Positions 36,806 through 49,456 are shown, numbered from the stretch's first letter. The stretch: 64,000 bases of DNA from Cannabis sativa (GCF_029168945.1 NC_083601.1:75319595-75383594); one strand, 5' to 3'. Numbers and translations are program-made. The notes: a model not told the origin generated them from the sequence alone.

Positions 36806-39800
36806 ATGGAGAAGAAGAACAAGAATGCTCTGACCATTGTTTGCCTCCTATTATTCTCAATTTTGGCTGATTCAAATGCTCAACAAGAAGATTTTGATGT
36901 TCGCAATTATCTCTCTACTGTATCCAGGTCGAATCTTCATCTTAGTTTCGATTTTATTTTGGGAACATACACACACACACATACTCTCTCTTTTCACCAT
37001 TGATTAGGGTTTTGCTTTTGCTTAATCTCACTGTTTGTAAACTGGATGCTTCTAGATGAATTCAATAGTTTTATGAAGAAATGGCCAGCAAAAGAAACCC
37101 AAATTTCGATTACTATCGGTTGTTACTTGTTATATCGGACAAAATATATGGGGTTTTGCTGTTTTATGAATGTGGATTTATGATTAGGTAATACGGTGTT
37201 GTAGCTGGTTTCGTTAATCCTTCTGATCTTTCTGTTTTGCAACTTTCCTCTCAGATATGGTGTGGTGAAAAATGTTGCTAATAGCACATTTGAACCTTCA
37301 GATGTTCCAAATGGATGTACTCCTATCCACTTAAACCTTGTGGTATTGTCTCCCTCTTCCATATTTAATTACCAGGTTTAGGAGATGTTATTATTAGCAG
37401 TGTGTGCTTCTTGTTGCTACACATTTACATTAAAATAACTTGATTTTTGAAAGCTTAATTTGCTCGCTTTTTTGTGTAATATGACATTTTGAATTTGGAG
37501 AGGCTAGTTTTGGTTTTATTGATGTCACGCCCATTGTATTTATAAAATGTGAAATGGTACTAAATTAGTGATGCAACTTTACAATCTCAGGCAAGGCATG
37601 GAACTCGTGCTCCTACTAAAAAACGAATGAGGGATTTAGATAGATTGGCTGCTCATCTCAAAGAACTTGTGAGAGACGCCAAAGAACAAGGTTTGTCTTT
37701 AGAGGAAATTCCTGCTTGGTTGCAGGGTTGGGAGTCTCCTTGGAAAGACAAAGTGAAGGGTGGAGAATTAATTATTAAAGGAGAAGAGGAATTGTATGAT
37801 TTTGGAGTCAGGACCAGAGAAAAATTTGCCTCTTTATTTAATGAGAGTTACCACCCTGATATTTATACGATAAAGGCTACTCAAGTGAGCATCTTTTAAA
37901 TTTATCCTTTCGATATTAGCATTACCTAATGGCATTTCATATGTGCTTTTTCATGTAAAAATAGTCACATGTGGAAGTAAATGTTATTATGTTTTTCTCT
38001 TATATCAGTTTGATAAAAGCTTCTTAGATAAATATAGCTGTGACTGGTTGTGGCAGTGCTTCCTCCCTTCCCCTGTGCACTTATTCAAATGGGTTGTAAC
38101 CTCGTCGCATTTTTCTTTTACGTGATAGATCCCTCGCGCTTCAGCCAGTGCTGTGGCATATGGCATGGGCTTATTTAGTGGAACAGGAACTCTTGGCCCG
38201 GGGCGTAAACGTGCTTTTGCTGTAGTTAGTGAAAGCCGTGCAAGTGATACAATGCTGCGTTTTCACGACTGTTGCCAGAACTACAAGGTAATTCTGCAGC
38301 TTTGATCTTTTCTTTTCCATGCTTTTACTGTATTTTCAAAACATCTTCATCTCTTCTCTTGGCTGCCCAAACTGATAGCTTCAAAGGTTTTGAAATAATG
38401 TGTAACATTTCCCCATTAAAACGACAGCTTGCTTGGTGGAAATAGATGAAGGCATATTAGATAATCATCCTTCAATTTTGTTTAAACAGTTTATTTTCAT
38501 TTTCTTATGAATGTTTTGATATAAGTTCGGAAGGAAAGGAAACCCATTCCAATGTTCATTCTGTTTAAGAAGTTCATTAAAAAAGTGAATTAAAAGTATT
38601 TTCATACACCATATGCTTGGGGGGCTCCATTGGAACGGATTTTACATATACTCCTTTCTTGGGAATCCTGTTTTTGTTGGAAGTGCTCATTAGTTATTCT
38701 TCCAGTTGTATGTTCTTATAAGATGTTCACTGACTAGGCTAGATCTGACTGGAACCTCTATGGTGGTTTTTGGTTGGTGTTTGAAGACCAAAATAAAAAA
38801 TAGAATATGCTCAGCAAGTTTTCCAGGACTGATAAAGCTTGTTATTGACTATCGGTTAGTTCAGATATAAGCACTGGTTTGTACACTGATTATTGAAGGC
38901 TTATGTGTGCAGGATTTTAGAAAAAGTCAAGAGCCTTCTGTTGATAAACTCAAGGAACCTATTTTTGACGAGATCACTCATTCCTTAATTGGACGCTACA
39001 AGTTGAATTTTACGAGGCAGGATGCATCATCTTTGTGGTTCCTGTGCAAACAGGTATTTACAATTATTATTATTCTTGTGTGTTTTGAGTCATATTTTAC
39101 TGTTGATTATCAGAGCTCATATGGTTATCTTTGATTCGTTCAGAATCAACTACTTTTACTTTAAAAACTGGTAGTCTTTTTTCTTAAAAGTTGTAGTCAC
39201 CCAATTTGGGGATGTAATTTGCAGGAGGCATCCTTATTGGATATAACCGACCAAGCTTGTGGTCTTTTCAGCCCTTCTGAGGTACATACGTACGCCTCTA
39301 ATTTTTTCTCTTGAAAGAAAATGTGATAATTCTTTCTTATAGTATAAGTTCCTCTTACATTAACTGTATACCTCGAGTTATGCAGTTTGAACTTGATTTT
39401 TTGATTGTGATATCAGCTATAGGCTATTACTTCTTCATCCATTAAAAAAAACCTTTTTATTCCTGAATACTTATAACTTCCCATCAGTGGATGTTTCCGT
39501 TTTAGTTTTATGAAGCCAAGATGATATATATATATATATATATATATTTATATTGATGTATTCTGATAATATTATGAGTACAGTGGGCTTTCCTCTCTTT
39601 CCTCTGATAAGTTGGTGCGGTGCTTTGAATACAATTGAAAGCATAGCTGACATGTTGCTCTCTGCTGCCTACAAATATTGTACATGTTATAGGTGGCCAT
39701 GCTAGAATGGACAGATGACTTGGAGGCCTTTATATTGAAAGGTTATGGTAATTCAATAAATTATCGAATGGGAGTGCCATTACTTAAAGATATTTTGCAA

Positions 39801-40937
39801 TCCATGGAACAGGCTATTCGAGCTAAAGAAGGTATAGTAGGTTGTGATAGGAAATAAGGATTTGCTTGAGGATAATTGTATAATTTATCATTCCTTTGTA
39901 TTGTTTTTTGCATTTAGGTTACCTGTTTTGCTGCTTTTATCTTTCAATTTTTTTTTTCAAGTTAGCTAGACCATGTTATTTTAGGAAGTGTAGTTTACTT
40001 CCTCCATTAACAATTTAAAAAACAATAGTGCTTTTGTAGTGGGAGCCTTAACTTTAAAAAATCTTTCATAAAAGCTTTTTCTATTGCATGCGGATACTAA
40101 ATTATATACTCTGTCGTTGTAGAAAATCATGTTCCTGGAAGTTATGAAAAGGCAAGACTAAGGTTTGCACATGCCGAGACTGTAATTCCATTTTCATGTC
40201 TTCTTGGTCTTTTTCTGGAAGAATCTGGTAAGTTATTTCATCATCATACTCTCATGTGAAAGCAATCACGAAAGTGTATGTAGCTTTTTCTGTATGCTAT
40301 CTTCTCAACATTCTTTGTTTCAAATAATTCAGAATTTCAACAAATACTTAGGGAACAACCCTTGCAACTCCCTCCAAAGCCACCACAAAAGAGAAATTGG
40401 AAGGCCAGCGTTGTGGCTCCTTTTGCTGGGAACAATATGCTGGTTTTATACAGCTGTCCAGCTTTCAACAATTATTATGTGCAAGTTTTGCACAATGAAC
40501 AACCCATTCCAGTGCCAGTAAGCCTTTTCCTTTTCTCTCTCTCTTTCTCTGGGTGTTTGTGACTTCTGGTACTTCCCTATTTAATTGTTTGGTAATATAC
40601 TGAAATATAGTCATGTCTTGTGTTTGATTGAACAGGGTTGTGATGGTTCTGAATTCTGTTCATTTGAAACGTTTAAGGTACTCTTGATTTCCTATTCAAG
40701 CACTTTGTGGCTGCCATCCCTGTTCTCATGCTCATTACAGAAAGTTTTATTAAATTTCAGGAAAGAATTGTTGCACCTCATTTGAAGCATGAATATGCTG
40801 ACGTCTGCACTGTAAAGTTAGATAAGGAGAAATCTAATTCTGATATGAGTAAGTTCTCTCGACTTGTACGTTGGTTTTTGTCAATCTTCTCACCAAAGAG
40901 GGATGAACAAAAGGGGTCCCAAAAAGATGAGTTTTAG
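36806..40937 (+). CDS. MINPP1-like: Multiple inositol polyphosphate phosphatase-like histidine acid phosphatase
   Basis: Eleven exons: 36806-36927, 37255-37342, 37591-37884, 38129-38287, 38913-39053, 39225-39281, 39693-39831, 40123-40227, 40333-40517, 40636-40677, 40761-40937. All introns are GT-AG and all phases match, giving 502 residues, close to the usual plant length of about 500. A hydrophobic signal peptide (residues 1-25, LTIVCLLLFSILA) is followed by the phosphatase signature RHGTRAP (72-78; His73 is the phospho-acceptor) and the distal HAE (350-352; proton donor). The family removes phosphates from inositol phosphates including phytate, in the ER or secretory pathway. The C-terminus is KDEF, like an ER-retrieval signal. 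The start is the first ATG before the signal peptide. No breaks; probably functional. Confidence 0.92.
39523..39547 (+). repeat. AT microsatellite in phosphatase intron 6
   Basis: About twelve AT units; a likely length-variable marker. Confidence 0.85.
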
Positions 40938-42650
40938 AGTGTTTTTCTAGCGGGATAGAATTTTCTTTTTGTTTCTTTCTTACTAGTCATGGATTTCATG
41001 GTTTTTCAGCCACGACCAGCTCTTCTAGCTAATGTAGATTTCTGATCAATACCACCTACCACACTGCGGAAACCTCTGCTTTAGTCCCCCACTAGAAGCT
41101 TTTTGGTAGAATCCTTTTATCTCATGCACGAGTTTTAAAGTATCTAAAGCATGGGACGTTGTTGTGATTTAAAAACAATAATAAAAACATATACAGAATA
41201 GTGCTAATCTTGCTTTTAACACTGTTTTAATTTCTACAGTGATACAGACTTTTGTTCATAGCTTCATCCCACATTTACGTTTCCACTACACGAAAATATT
41301 GTAGACATTAGACAAGATAAATACTTTTTTTCCTAAAAGAAAACGAAAAAATCTATTACGTATTCATATTTCCTACCATTACTAATAACTACCAGTCTAC
41401 CACAATAGATAGAATGAAATATGAGGCGTTTTGACATTTGTTACAATAGTAATGATATGTATGTGCACACAAATTTGACGCGTCTATTATGTAGGAACTA
41501 CGAAGTCACTTTTAACAAACATAAAATCTTATTTGAGAAACAAATTAGTTAATATTATGAGTAACTATATTTAAGAGCAAAAGGCTATATTTATTTTTGA
41601 GATTATTTCAGAAATGTATAAAAATAACAAAAAAAAAAAAAGTACAAAAATACGTTAGTACAAAATTTTAAAAATTTTAAGTTTTTTATAATTTTATTTA
41701 TAAAAAATATCGTATTTTTATATTGTACTTCTGTTAATTTTTTGTTATTTGTATGTTATCTTTTGTTGTTGTTTGAATGTTAAATTTTGTTATTTTTATG
41801 TAGTTTTTTTTTGTTATTTTCGTTTTATTTTTATAGAAAATTATAAACTGCTAAAAACAAAATTTTAAGCGCAAAAATATAAAATTTTTACAAAAAATAG
41901 CGTTCTATGTGATTATAGTTTTATTTATTTTTTGAAAAAGTACTCTTGATAATCAATGAAAGCTGGTTCGGCTTGGCTTGCATTTTGATCTAGTTCAAAA
42001 GATATTACTACCAATAAATAACTTTATATTTAACTTGGTTTAAATCAGTAAATAGCAAGTACATCATTAGTATTTTAGTGTATAGTCAACATAGAGCAAA
42101 TAAATCATCTTTCGCTCTCATAATAAGCAAAGATTGGCTGAAGTAGAATTGTAGAATTATCATCTCATGAGTCCAAATGTCCAATCAAATTTGCATACCA
42201 ACTTGTACTATCCGTGGTGTATTAAAAAAATAAAAACAAACTTGAAGTCCGTGGTGTAAATTGTAATAGCATTTCCAATTTCACAAATCCAATGGCATTG
42301 TGTTAATAAATGACAGGAATATATAAAAAGATAACAGGTAAATAAGTGTAATAATAGTGAATATTAATCTTTCAAATTTGAATACTTGTGTAAGCTAAGT
42401 AGTAATGAATGAGGACCACTTTTTCTTTGTTAGAAGAGATTTCAACACCTGTGTATTATTTTCATTTTTTTTAATAGAACTCAAGATGACGATATGTCAA
42501 AGTTTGCTCAAAATTTATTGCAACAGAACAAACGACGAGTAAACGAAGAAATCTCGTATTATAAAAGGAAACAGATTTTTTTCCTTTTCTTTATCTTGAC
42601 TAGAAAACACAAATTACTACTTGAAAAGAAAAAGAAAAAGTTAATGAAAT
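40938..42650. other. Intergenic region between two convergent genes
   Basis: Holds the 3' ends of the phosphatase and the amidase genes, and the AT-rich repeat at 41601-41918. Nothing else recognisable; small frames here look random. Confidence 0.6.
41601..41918 (+). repeat. AT-rich dispersed repeat, copy 1
   Basis: Aligns in the same orientation with 47824-48160. Shared landmarks are GATTATTTCA at the start, ATATTGTACT and TTAATTTTTTGTT in the middle, and AAAATTTTTACAAAAAATAG near the end. No terminal inverted repeats seen and no coding capacity. Confidence 0.6.
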
Positions 42651-44471
42651 TTACGATGACAGTAAAGGCAAACTTCCGAGGGCTGTACTGTTTCTAATAA
42701 TTTTGCCATTTTCGGAGTCTACAATTGTGGAATAAGAACCATACTTGTCTCTGTAAATAAAAGTCTGATTGGTATAAGCATTACCGGAAATAACAGAGTG
42801 ATCCTTCACCTCCATCCATCCCCCGGACACCTGACTATTCTGGAGTCGCTTCAGATAGCCGCCATGAAAACGCTTCTCTTTCAAGGCATGAGACACATTC
42901 GTCAATAGCAAATAGGTGTTCTCACGCCTACCCGGTTGTGTTTCAGTGAAGAGTTTCAAAGGGTATCTTCTCTTGACGCTTTCCATGGCTACTATTTTTC
43001 TATTGCCCACGTCTCTAATCACAACTTTTCTGCTTCCCTTGATTTTTTGCTTAACAGATTTGGAGGCTCCATTGTTCCGGAATCTGATTTTGGACTTGAA
43101 CTTGTAGTTGTGAGTGGATGTAGTGGTGTAATTTCCACCACTCCACTTAACCCACCCCGTGTGTTGGGTCTTCCTCTCAGCTTTCACCTTGGAAGACCCA
43201 TCAAGTTTCTTGAACTCCGAATTTCTCTCGATTTCAAAAACTGGGTTTTCATCAAAACTTGATTTGGCTTCAACTGATTCCGATTTGGGGTCTAACCAAA
43301 GGTGTAAATTGGCATCAACAAGCCAATATGAGATAGCATCGGAGACCCCAATTCCGAGTTTATGAACTTTCTTGTCCAGAAGTTTTCCCAAAAATGGCGT
43401 CAATTCAAAATCATACGAAGGGAGATTGAATGCTCCAATCGCCACAACCGGTTCCCAGAACAATGGATTGATCCCACCGGTGAAGATCACTGGTAAAGGA
43501 ATTTCTGACCCGATTATCTCTCCATCGATGGTCACAAAAACCTCTCGGAAACCTCCATTTCCCCGAGCTGTATCTAAGTTGTTCATAGTGATATAAGAAT
43601 TCGGAGGATTCGAGTACCAAAATTCGTCGTTTCCATGAAACGACACATACAATTCCACTACAGCTCGGCGAGTGTTTTTAGGGAATTGAATTTCCCTCGA
43701 TTTCAACTCCAACTCGCTCTCAACTCTGAACCAAAATCCCCTTTCTCCGGAATCGGCTATCGGAATAATCATATCCGCCGGCTCCTCATCTGAAATCCCA
43801 AAGTTTGCATCTAATTCAAAAGAATCCAAGCCTAATTTCGAGTCTTCACTATCAAGCTCTAGATTCTCAATCGAAATAGGAAGCCTGACCTTGGGCTCGT
43901 TGATTGCTGAGACATTGTAATAGAGAAAGTCGACCTCGACGTGGTAAACGCCGGTGTATTCTTTGTTGACTACGTTTTCGAGCATCATAGTAAGGTCTAG
44001 TTCTTGACGAGAGAGAAGAGAAGAGTACCTGGTAACATCCTTCCGAACCTTCCAGAAGATTCCACACTCAGTCGGCTCGGCTGTGCTGGTTCTGAGGATC
44101 TCGACGCCGCCGAGCCAAAGTGCGGCGATGCGGTCGTACTGTTCTCCTTTGCATTTGGCACGAAACTCGAGAACGACGAAGGACCATGGTGGAGGGCAAT
44201 CGGACGGCGGAGAGTAAGGGGTGGAGAATGGAGGGCCGTTGATGGTATTAGCGAAGGAGTGGCGTAAGACTGTTACGGTCAACGATGGGGTCAGATCATC
44301 GGACGGTAGAGGTTGGGCCAACTCAAAGTACTCTTGTGATGATTTGCGTTCGAGATTAGAGGACGAGTACGAGTGAGACTTGGTGAAACGGTCAGGCGAG
44401 GATGGGACTGACGAGATTGGATTGAGCAACACCAAAATTAGTAGGTGAAATAGAGAGACTCTTCTGTTCAT
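42651..44471 (-). CDS. Peptide-N4-(N-acetyl-beta-glucosaminyl)asparagine amidase A-like protein (PNGase A)
   Basis: One uninterrupted exon, 606 residues, normal length for plant PNGase A. A signal peptide is evident (residues 1-22, LFHLLILVLLNPISS). The N-terminal half holds the family signature: DCPPPWSFVVLEF, then DRIAALWLGGVEILRTSTAE, then GIFWKVRKDVTRYS (about residues 91-150). The rest has the beta-rich lectin-like fold expected for the family, with several N-glycosylation sequons (for example NVS at 186). The enzyme class cleaves the glycosylamine bond and releases N-glycans from glycopeptides, in the secretory pathway or apoplast. The start is the only Met ahead of the signal peptide. 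Intronless, as usual for this family. No defects seen. Confidence 0.93.
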   Translation of the reverse strand: MNRRVSLFHLLILVLLNPISSVPSSPDRFTKSHSYSSSNLERKSSQEYFELAQPLPSDDLTPSLTVTVLRHSFANTINGPPFSTPYSPPSDCPPPWSFVVLEFRAKCKGEQYDRIAALWLGGVEILRTSTAEPTECGIFWKVRKDVTRYSSLLSRQELDLTMMLENVVNKEYTGVYHVEVDFLYYNVSAINEPKVRLPISIENLELDSEDSKLGLDSFELDANFGISDEEPADMIIPIADSGERGFWFRVESELELKSREIQFPKNTRRAVVELYVSFHGNDEFWYSNPPNSYITMNNLDTARGNGGFREVFVTIDGEIIGSEIPLPVIFTGGINPLFWEPVVAIGAFNLPSYDFELTPFLGKLLDKKVHKLGIGVSDAISYWLVDANLHLWLDPKSESVEAKSSFDENPVFEIERNSEFKKLDGSSKVKAERKTQHTGWVKWSGGNYTTTSTHNYKFKSKIRFRNNGASKSVKQKIKGSRKVVIRDVGNRKIVAMESVKRRYPLKLFTETQPGRRENTYLLLTNVSHALKEKRFHGGYLKRLQNSQVSGGWMEVKDHSVISGNAYTNQTFIYRDKYGSYSTIVDSENGKIIRNSTALGSLPLLSS

Positions 44472-44843
44472 TTTTCCTTTTCTTTAAAAAGCAAAAGAAA
44501 AAAGATTTAAGGATGAGAATGAGATAATTGAGGAGATGTGGATAAAAGAAATTGTACTTACTACTTGTATAGTGTAATAAATTACCAAAGAAAAAGAAAG
44601 ATCTAATGTACTTGAAGCAGGAAATTTCAGATATTTTGGAAGGTATGTGATGGTTTTTCTTTTAATGTTCATTAATAATTTTACAATTTCTATGAATCTA
44701 CAGTAGAAATAAGAGAAATATATAGTGTATATCTATAATATGTTACATACATAAGTAACTAGAGTCTAGACTAGACTAGATTAGTTCATTTGCTTTATTT
44801 TTTTCTTTCTTTCTCTAAGTTGAAAAGCAAGTGTAATGGTGAT

Positions 44844-47579
44844 TTATGACTTCATGTATTGGAATGGAGGAGGAATCATCTCTTTTCCTTGGCAACCTGC
44901 AAAAGAGTGTTGTTTGATAGTGGTTACAAGGAGCTGAAGCACATCAGTGTAAACCAACTTCTCATAAGTTCAACTTTTAATTTTGTAACTAAGAAAACCA
45001 GAGTTGGTAAATTGGTAGTGGCATATCATCATTAAAATCTCAAACTAGTCAAAGAATCTGTGTGTATATTTATATTGATATGATCTGTTCAAGAGAGAAA
45101 CAGGCACTTGATAATTACCCTCAAAGTTTCTAAGTTCAAGCTCACGCCTTTCTTGAACCATTGCACAGCAGCAGCATATGAGGTGAGTTAAGAAGTCATC
45201 ACAAGAACCACCCTAAACGACAGAAAATGAGTAAAAAACAAAATCAAGATACTAGAAAATAAAATTGTAAAAAAGTGATCTTTGATCATAACAGGTACCT
45301 CTATGTTAAAACGTTGCCTCAAATTCCTTCTAATACAGAAAGTGTAACAGCAACAACCGCCAAATATAGAGTATCTCACTAGATTGTTTATTGCTTTTTC
45401 ACGAGCTGTACATGGTTTCAAGTAGTAAAAAAAATGTCATATAGCCATTTTTATTAAAGCCATACTATATGTTTGACCTTGCCACAATATTAAAATATAA
45501 GTGAAAAACACAGCTCACATATTTTTCCTTTGGAAACTACATTTGCTATCCATGAAAATGCTCCGCAGGGATAAAGAAAAGTCTTCAAACCTGTACAACC
45601 ATCATCATATAAATATACACATACATGTCAATTAAGACCCCAAAAGATTAGATTATAAAACTAACAGAAGTATACAAATCATTAATTCTAATTTTCTTGA
45701 AGAAATTAACTCACTAAGACAAGGCTCACTGCAGCAACCGAAAAGATCAGCCTGCCATTCTGACTTACTAACTTCTTCATAGCTGGTTTTTGAATTGGTT
45801 ATGTACCTGGGAAGATAAAAAGAGGTCAATTTTCTCCAGCTACACACTAGTTATATAACTAATTTGAATTGAGGAAGGTGTTATATACCCTGATGATGCA
45901 ACATCATAATTAGTAGTGGTAACAATTTTGTCAACATTTTTTCCAGGAAGAACTACATTCACCACATTCTCAGTGACATCGATAAGGTGTTCAATGACTC
46001 GGCACTGGTCGAGATGGTTTAGTGTTCTTGATCGAATCAACTCAACATTGAGCTTCTCCCTCTCATGTTGAAGTGCCTGATCAAAACCCAAATCTGGATA
46101 CTTACAAGACAGAGATTTCTCTAATATGTCTGCATCTTTCTTTGTTCTCTCTGGTTTAAGAATCACATTATGAGCTTCAATGTCCTCTTGCTCAAGTGTG
46201 TATTCCTTTTTATTATCCTTCTCTATTGCTTCTAACCCTTCTTTCAGATTCTGGGGTTCATGAGTGTTTTGTCATCACTAACACTAATTAATTAAAGTGA
46301 CTAACCAATAAAACATATTATGTACTGTTTTTCATTAATAAGAATAGTAGAGTATTATTCACGCTTTAAATTTTTCCAACCAGTTTAATACAACTTCGAA
46401 TAAACTAATTTTTTAAAAGCTGCTAGATAGTTAGCAGACCATATTAGTAGGTAGTAATGGTAATTGATTATTGATAAGAAGAGGTTTCCTTTTCTCTTTT
46501 TCTTTCTTTTCCTGGTATTAGATATATATAATATATTGATTGAAAGGTTTTATTCTCTGGTCTTGTGGTCAATTCTTTCTCTCATTTTAACATTTTTGTG
46601 AGAAGTACATTTATATTTACTCAACGTGCTTTCATTACGGACTGAGATTTTGTGTTAATTTAGACATGAATGTGAGATCTCTCTCTATTTTTCTTTTCTT
46701 TTCTTTTTTTTTGAAAGGAAAGATCTCTCTCTATCTCTCTCTCTTGGCATAAAATAGGTACATTTTTTCTTTGACAAATGTTAAAATCCCTAGTAGTAAC
46801 TAGCACTCTTCTAGGCAGCATTCTTACCTGTCAAAATTGTGATTTGTGTAACAAAATATTGTTGCAATATAATTTTATGTAATAGGTGAGTAATAGCAAT
46901 GATCTTTTTTCTTTTTTATACCTTCATTATTATGGAACATACACCGTTAGATATGTAACACTTGTCAAATGATCATCAAATTTCAACCATACCGACAATA
47001 ATATGTCAATAGGAGTAAAAGTAGAGGTATAGTTTGGTCTTTTAAACTGAAATGTGTTCAGCCATTTTTCATTTTATATAAATTTTAAATGATTAAGCTA
47101 ACTTTTTTGATTCGTAGAACAAAATTAAGCAAAAACGAGTGCAAAATGTTCATTAGAATTATTGTTAATACATTATATATTAATCGTACGAGAAGTGTAC
47201 GTACCTGCATTCGAAACTCATGGACCAAAGAAATCAAGGGGACGAGTCTAAGATATCGGTCAATCTCGTGTTGAATGTGACGGAACTGATAGACTACGGT
47301 CCACCCCATGGCAACCATGTAGAGACAACTGTTGTCTCTACAACTGTCAACCAACTCCACCGCTTTCTTCAGGGCCTCTTCTAACCCATCCAACGGCTCC
47401 TTTACGGCGGGGAGATTGATCAGGTCCGTTGATTTCAGCTTCCCAAGTAACTTGTCGATCACTCTCACGTGCTCCGCCAGCTGCTCGCAGTTTCGCCGGT
47501 GCGTCACGGCGTTGCGCGCCGAGGATACGATCGCGCTCGTTAGCGTTACTCCCATCTTGAACCTTGAATTTGTCTGCAA
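44844..47579 (-). CDS. MCA / cell number regulator 13-like protein (MCAfunc and PLAC8 domains)
   Basis: Seven exons on the minus strand: 47205-47579, 45889-46250, 45715-45806, 45519-45590, 45299-45405, 45119-45212, 44844-44896. All have GT-AG ends and agreeing phases, giving 384 residues. The first 125 residues match the MCA N-terminal domain (HRRNCEQLAEHVRVID, SCRDNSCLYMVAMGW, QHEIDRYLRLVPLI). A coiled-coil-prone part follows (about 185-225). A Cys-rich PLAC8 domain starts near residue 263 (EWQADLFGCCSEPCL, YPCGAFSWIAN, GGCCCYTFCIRR, CDDFLTHLICCCCAMVQERR). MCA proteins are plasma-membrane proteins linked to calcium influx and touch responses. About 25 N-terminal residues of the family are missing from this model; the start may be Met at 47579, Met at 47555, or an exon further upstream that I could not place. 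Confidence 0.85.
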
Positions 47580-48190
47580 AAGTAGTAAAGTACTTACTGT
47601 GAGTGAGAAACGGAAACTTGTTAATTTGGACTTATAAATTAATTTTTATTTTTTCCACAACATTTGTTTGTTTTATTAGGTAATGTGCCCAACACCGTAC
47701 TAACGGGTTAGTGAATTATTATTTTTTTTATTAAATTAAAAAATTAAAATATACAGTGTCTCTTATTAAAAAAAAATAAAAATAAAATTTAGTGGGGTTT
47801 TTCATATTTACATTAACTATTTGGATTATTTCACAATTACACAAAATATAATAAAAAAACTTACAAAAATATGGTTGTACAGAATTTTTAATATTTTTAC
47901 GATTTTAATAATTTTATTTACAGAAAATACGGTCTTTATATATTGTACTCTTATTAATTTTTTGTTGATTTTTTTGTTATATGTATGTTATTTTTTCTTG
48001 TTGTTTTAATGTTGTTTGGATGTTATTTTCCTATTATTTTTATATAGTTTTCTTATTGTTTTCGTGTTGTTTATATAGAAAGCCGTAAAAAATTTACAAA
48101 AAAAAATCTTTAAACATAAAAATGTAAAATTTTTACAAAAAATAGTGTTTTATGTAATTATTCCTTAACTATTTTTTTTTCATTAAATTA
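47580..48190. other. AT-rich region upstream of the MCA-like gene
   Basis: Expected to carry the promoter of the minus-strand MCA-like gene. Contains the second copy of the dispersed AT-rich repeat. No clear TATA or coding feature that I can defend. Confidence 0.45.
47824..48160 (+). repeat. AT-rich dispersed repeat, copy 2
   Basis: Same orientation and landmark order as 41601-41918. Together the two copies bracket the amidase and MCA-like genes. Confidence 0.6.
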
Positions 48191-48445
48191 TGTGATAATT
48201 GTTATGAAATATTATTTATGGATGTCCAAATCACCAAATTAATTATCACCATTAATGTTTGGTTATACTTTCCTTTATTACATTAATTTAGTTTCTCATT
48301 CTTTTAGTCATATTTTTGTATAAATAGGGATTCACCCCATTAAAATAAATAACTTAGAAATTCTCTTCCAGTTTCTCTTTCTATCTTCATCTTCTTCTTC
48401 TTTTCTTCTTATCTACTTTATATTATTCCATATTATTTTATAACA
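48191..48445 (+). mobile_element. Short LTR of a separate retrotransposon (partial element)
   Basis: A likely short LTR: it starts TGTGATAATTG or TGTTATG (48191 or 48200), carries TATAAATAG near 48319 and a pyrimidine-rich leader, and ends TATAACA. It is followed by CGTTATCAGCACGAG, a sequence I associate with the start of the internal region of some plant copia elements. No coding region follows, so only the 5' part remains. The left boundary is uncertain. Confidence 0.5.
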
Positions 48446-48748
48446 CGTTATCAGCACGAGTCTCTGCTCAAGCCTCAAGGTAAATATTTTGTTAAAGTTC
48501 TTGAATATTGTTTTCAGGTCACGATACACTAAATATATATTTATATATATACTTATTTGACTGAAACAATTTCAAGAACTTTTTTTCTTTTTCTTTTTTT
48601 ATTTAATATCTATATATTATATGTGTATGTTCTTATTCTTATATATTTATTATTGATTTCATATATATATATATTATGTTCTTAATATTTATAATATTTA
48701 CATTATATGTGTGTCTATGATATGATAGAAAAAATCTAGATAAATTAT

Positions 48749-48860
48749 ACATATATACAGAAAATTATGTATCCTTGATAAAATATTGCATATATCCTGA
48801 AGATTATACGTCCTTAATAAAATCTTGCATATATCCTGAAGATTATGCAAATATAATATT
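48749..48860 (+). repeat. Three tandem copies of a 39-bp unit
   Basis: Units start GCATATATCCTGAAGATTAT or the diverged ACATATATACAGAAAATTAT at about 48749, 48788 and 48827. They lie in the AT-rich remnant after the short LTR. Confidence 0.7.
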
Positions 48861-48935
48861 CATCATATAACTGACTGAAATATAATAAAAGAGATGAATA
48901 TATATTTGTGGTGAATCCTCACCCTCAAAACAAGT

Positions 48936-49456
48936 TGTTACAGCAGTAACAATGTTCAAGAAACACAAATCAAAACTAAAACCAATCACAAAACCAAAAC
49001 TTGAACTTAATTGAAATAAGACAAAGAAAACTTAACTCAATAATAGATGAATAATGGATCTTTATTGAATAGGAATAGTCAGTAGTACACAATAGACTGA
49101 GCCCAAGATTACAACTCAACACAGCAAGAATTACAAAGAAATGCCTCACATTGAGGGAAATCACTTCAAGAGTGATACTCCCTTTTTACATCCCTCCACA
49201 CACACTCACTATGATCTTGGACTCTCTCTCTCTAAACTGAATCTAAAGTATGAGCATTGGAGATTAGAGATCAGAACTCTCAACTCAGACCTCTCTTTTT
49301 AGAATAGAAGAACCCCTATATATAGTTGTCGGTGGGTCCCTTTAAGTTGGTATTAAAGCCAACTGTTATAAATTGCAGCAGCTTTCTTTAGATTTATCTG
49401 ATAGGCAAATAGATGGACATACTGACTTGAGAGGTTAAGTGAGTTTAATCCCAACA
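48936..49456 (-). mobile_element. Element E 3' LTR (copia, minus strand)
   Basis: On the minus strand it begins TGTTGGGATTAAACTCAC right after the purine-rich AGGTGGAAT and probably ends GTTACTGCTGTAACA; about 521 bp. A TATA-like TATATATAG lies near 49315-49325. It is unrelated to the 1.9-kb LTR family. The right (inner) end is firm; the outer end is inferred from the TG/CA rule. Confidence 0.6.

Noticed and set aside
40204..40785. Overlapping frames in the phosphatase 3' half
   Set aside because: They run through introns; the spliced model with HAE explains the coding parts.
43372..44267. Several plus-strand frames opposite the amidase gene
   Set aside because: Shadows of the intact 606-residue minus-strand gene; no similarity of their own.
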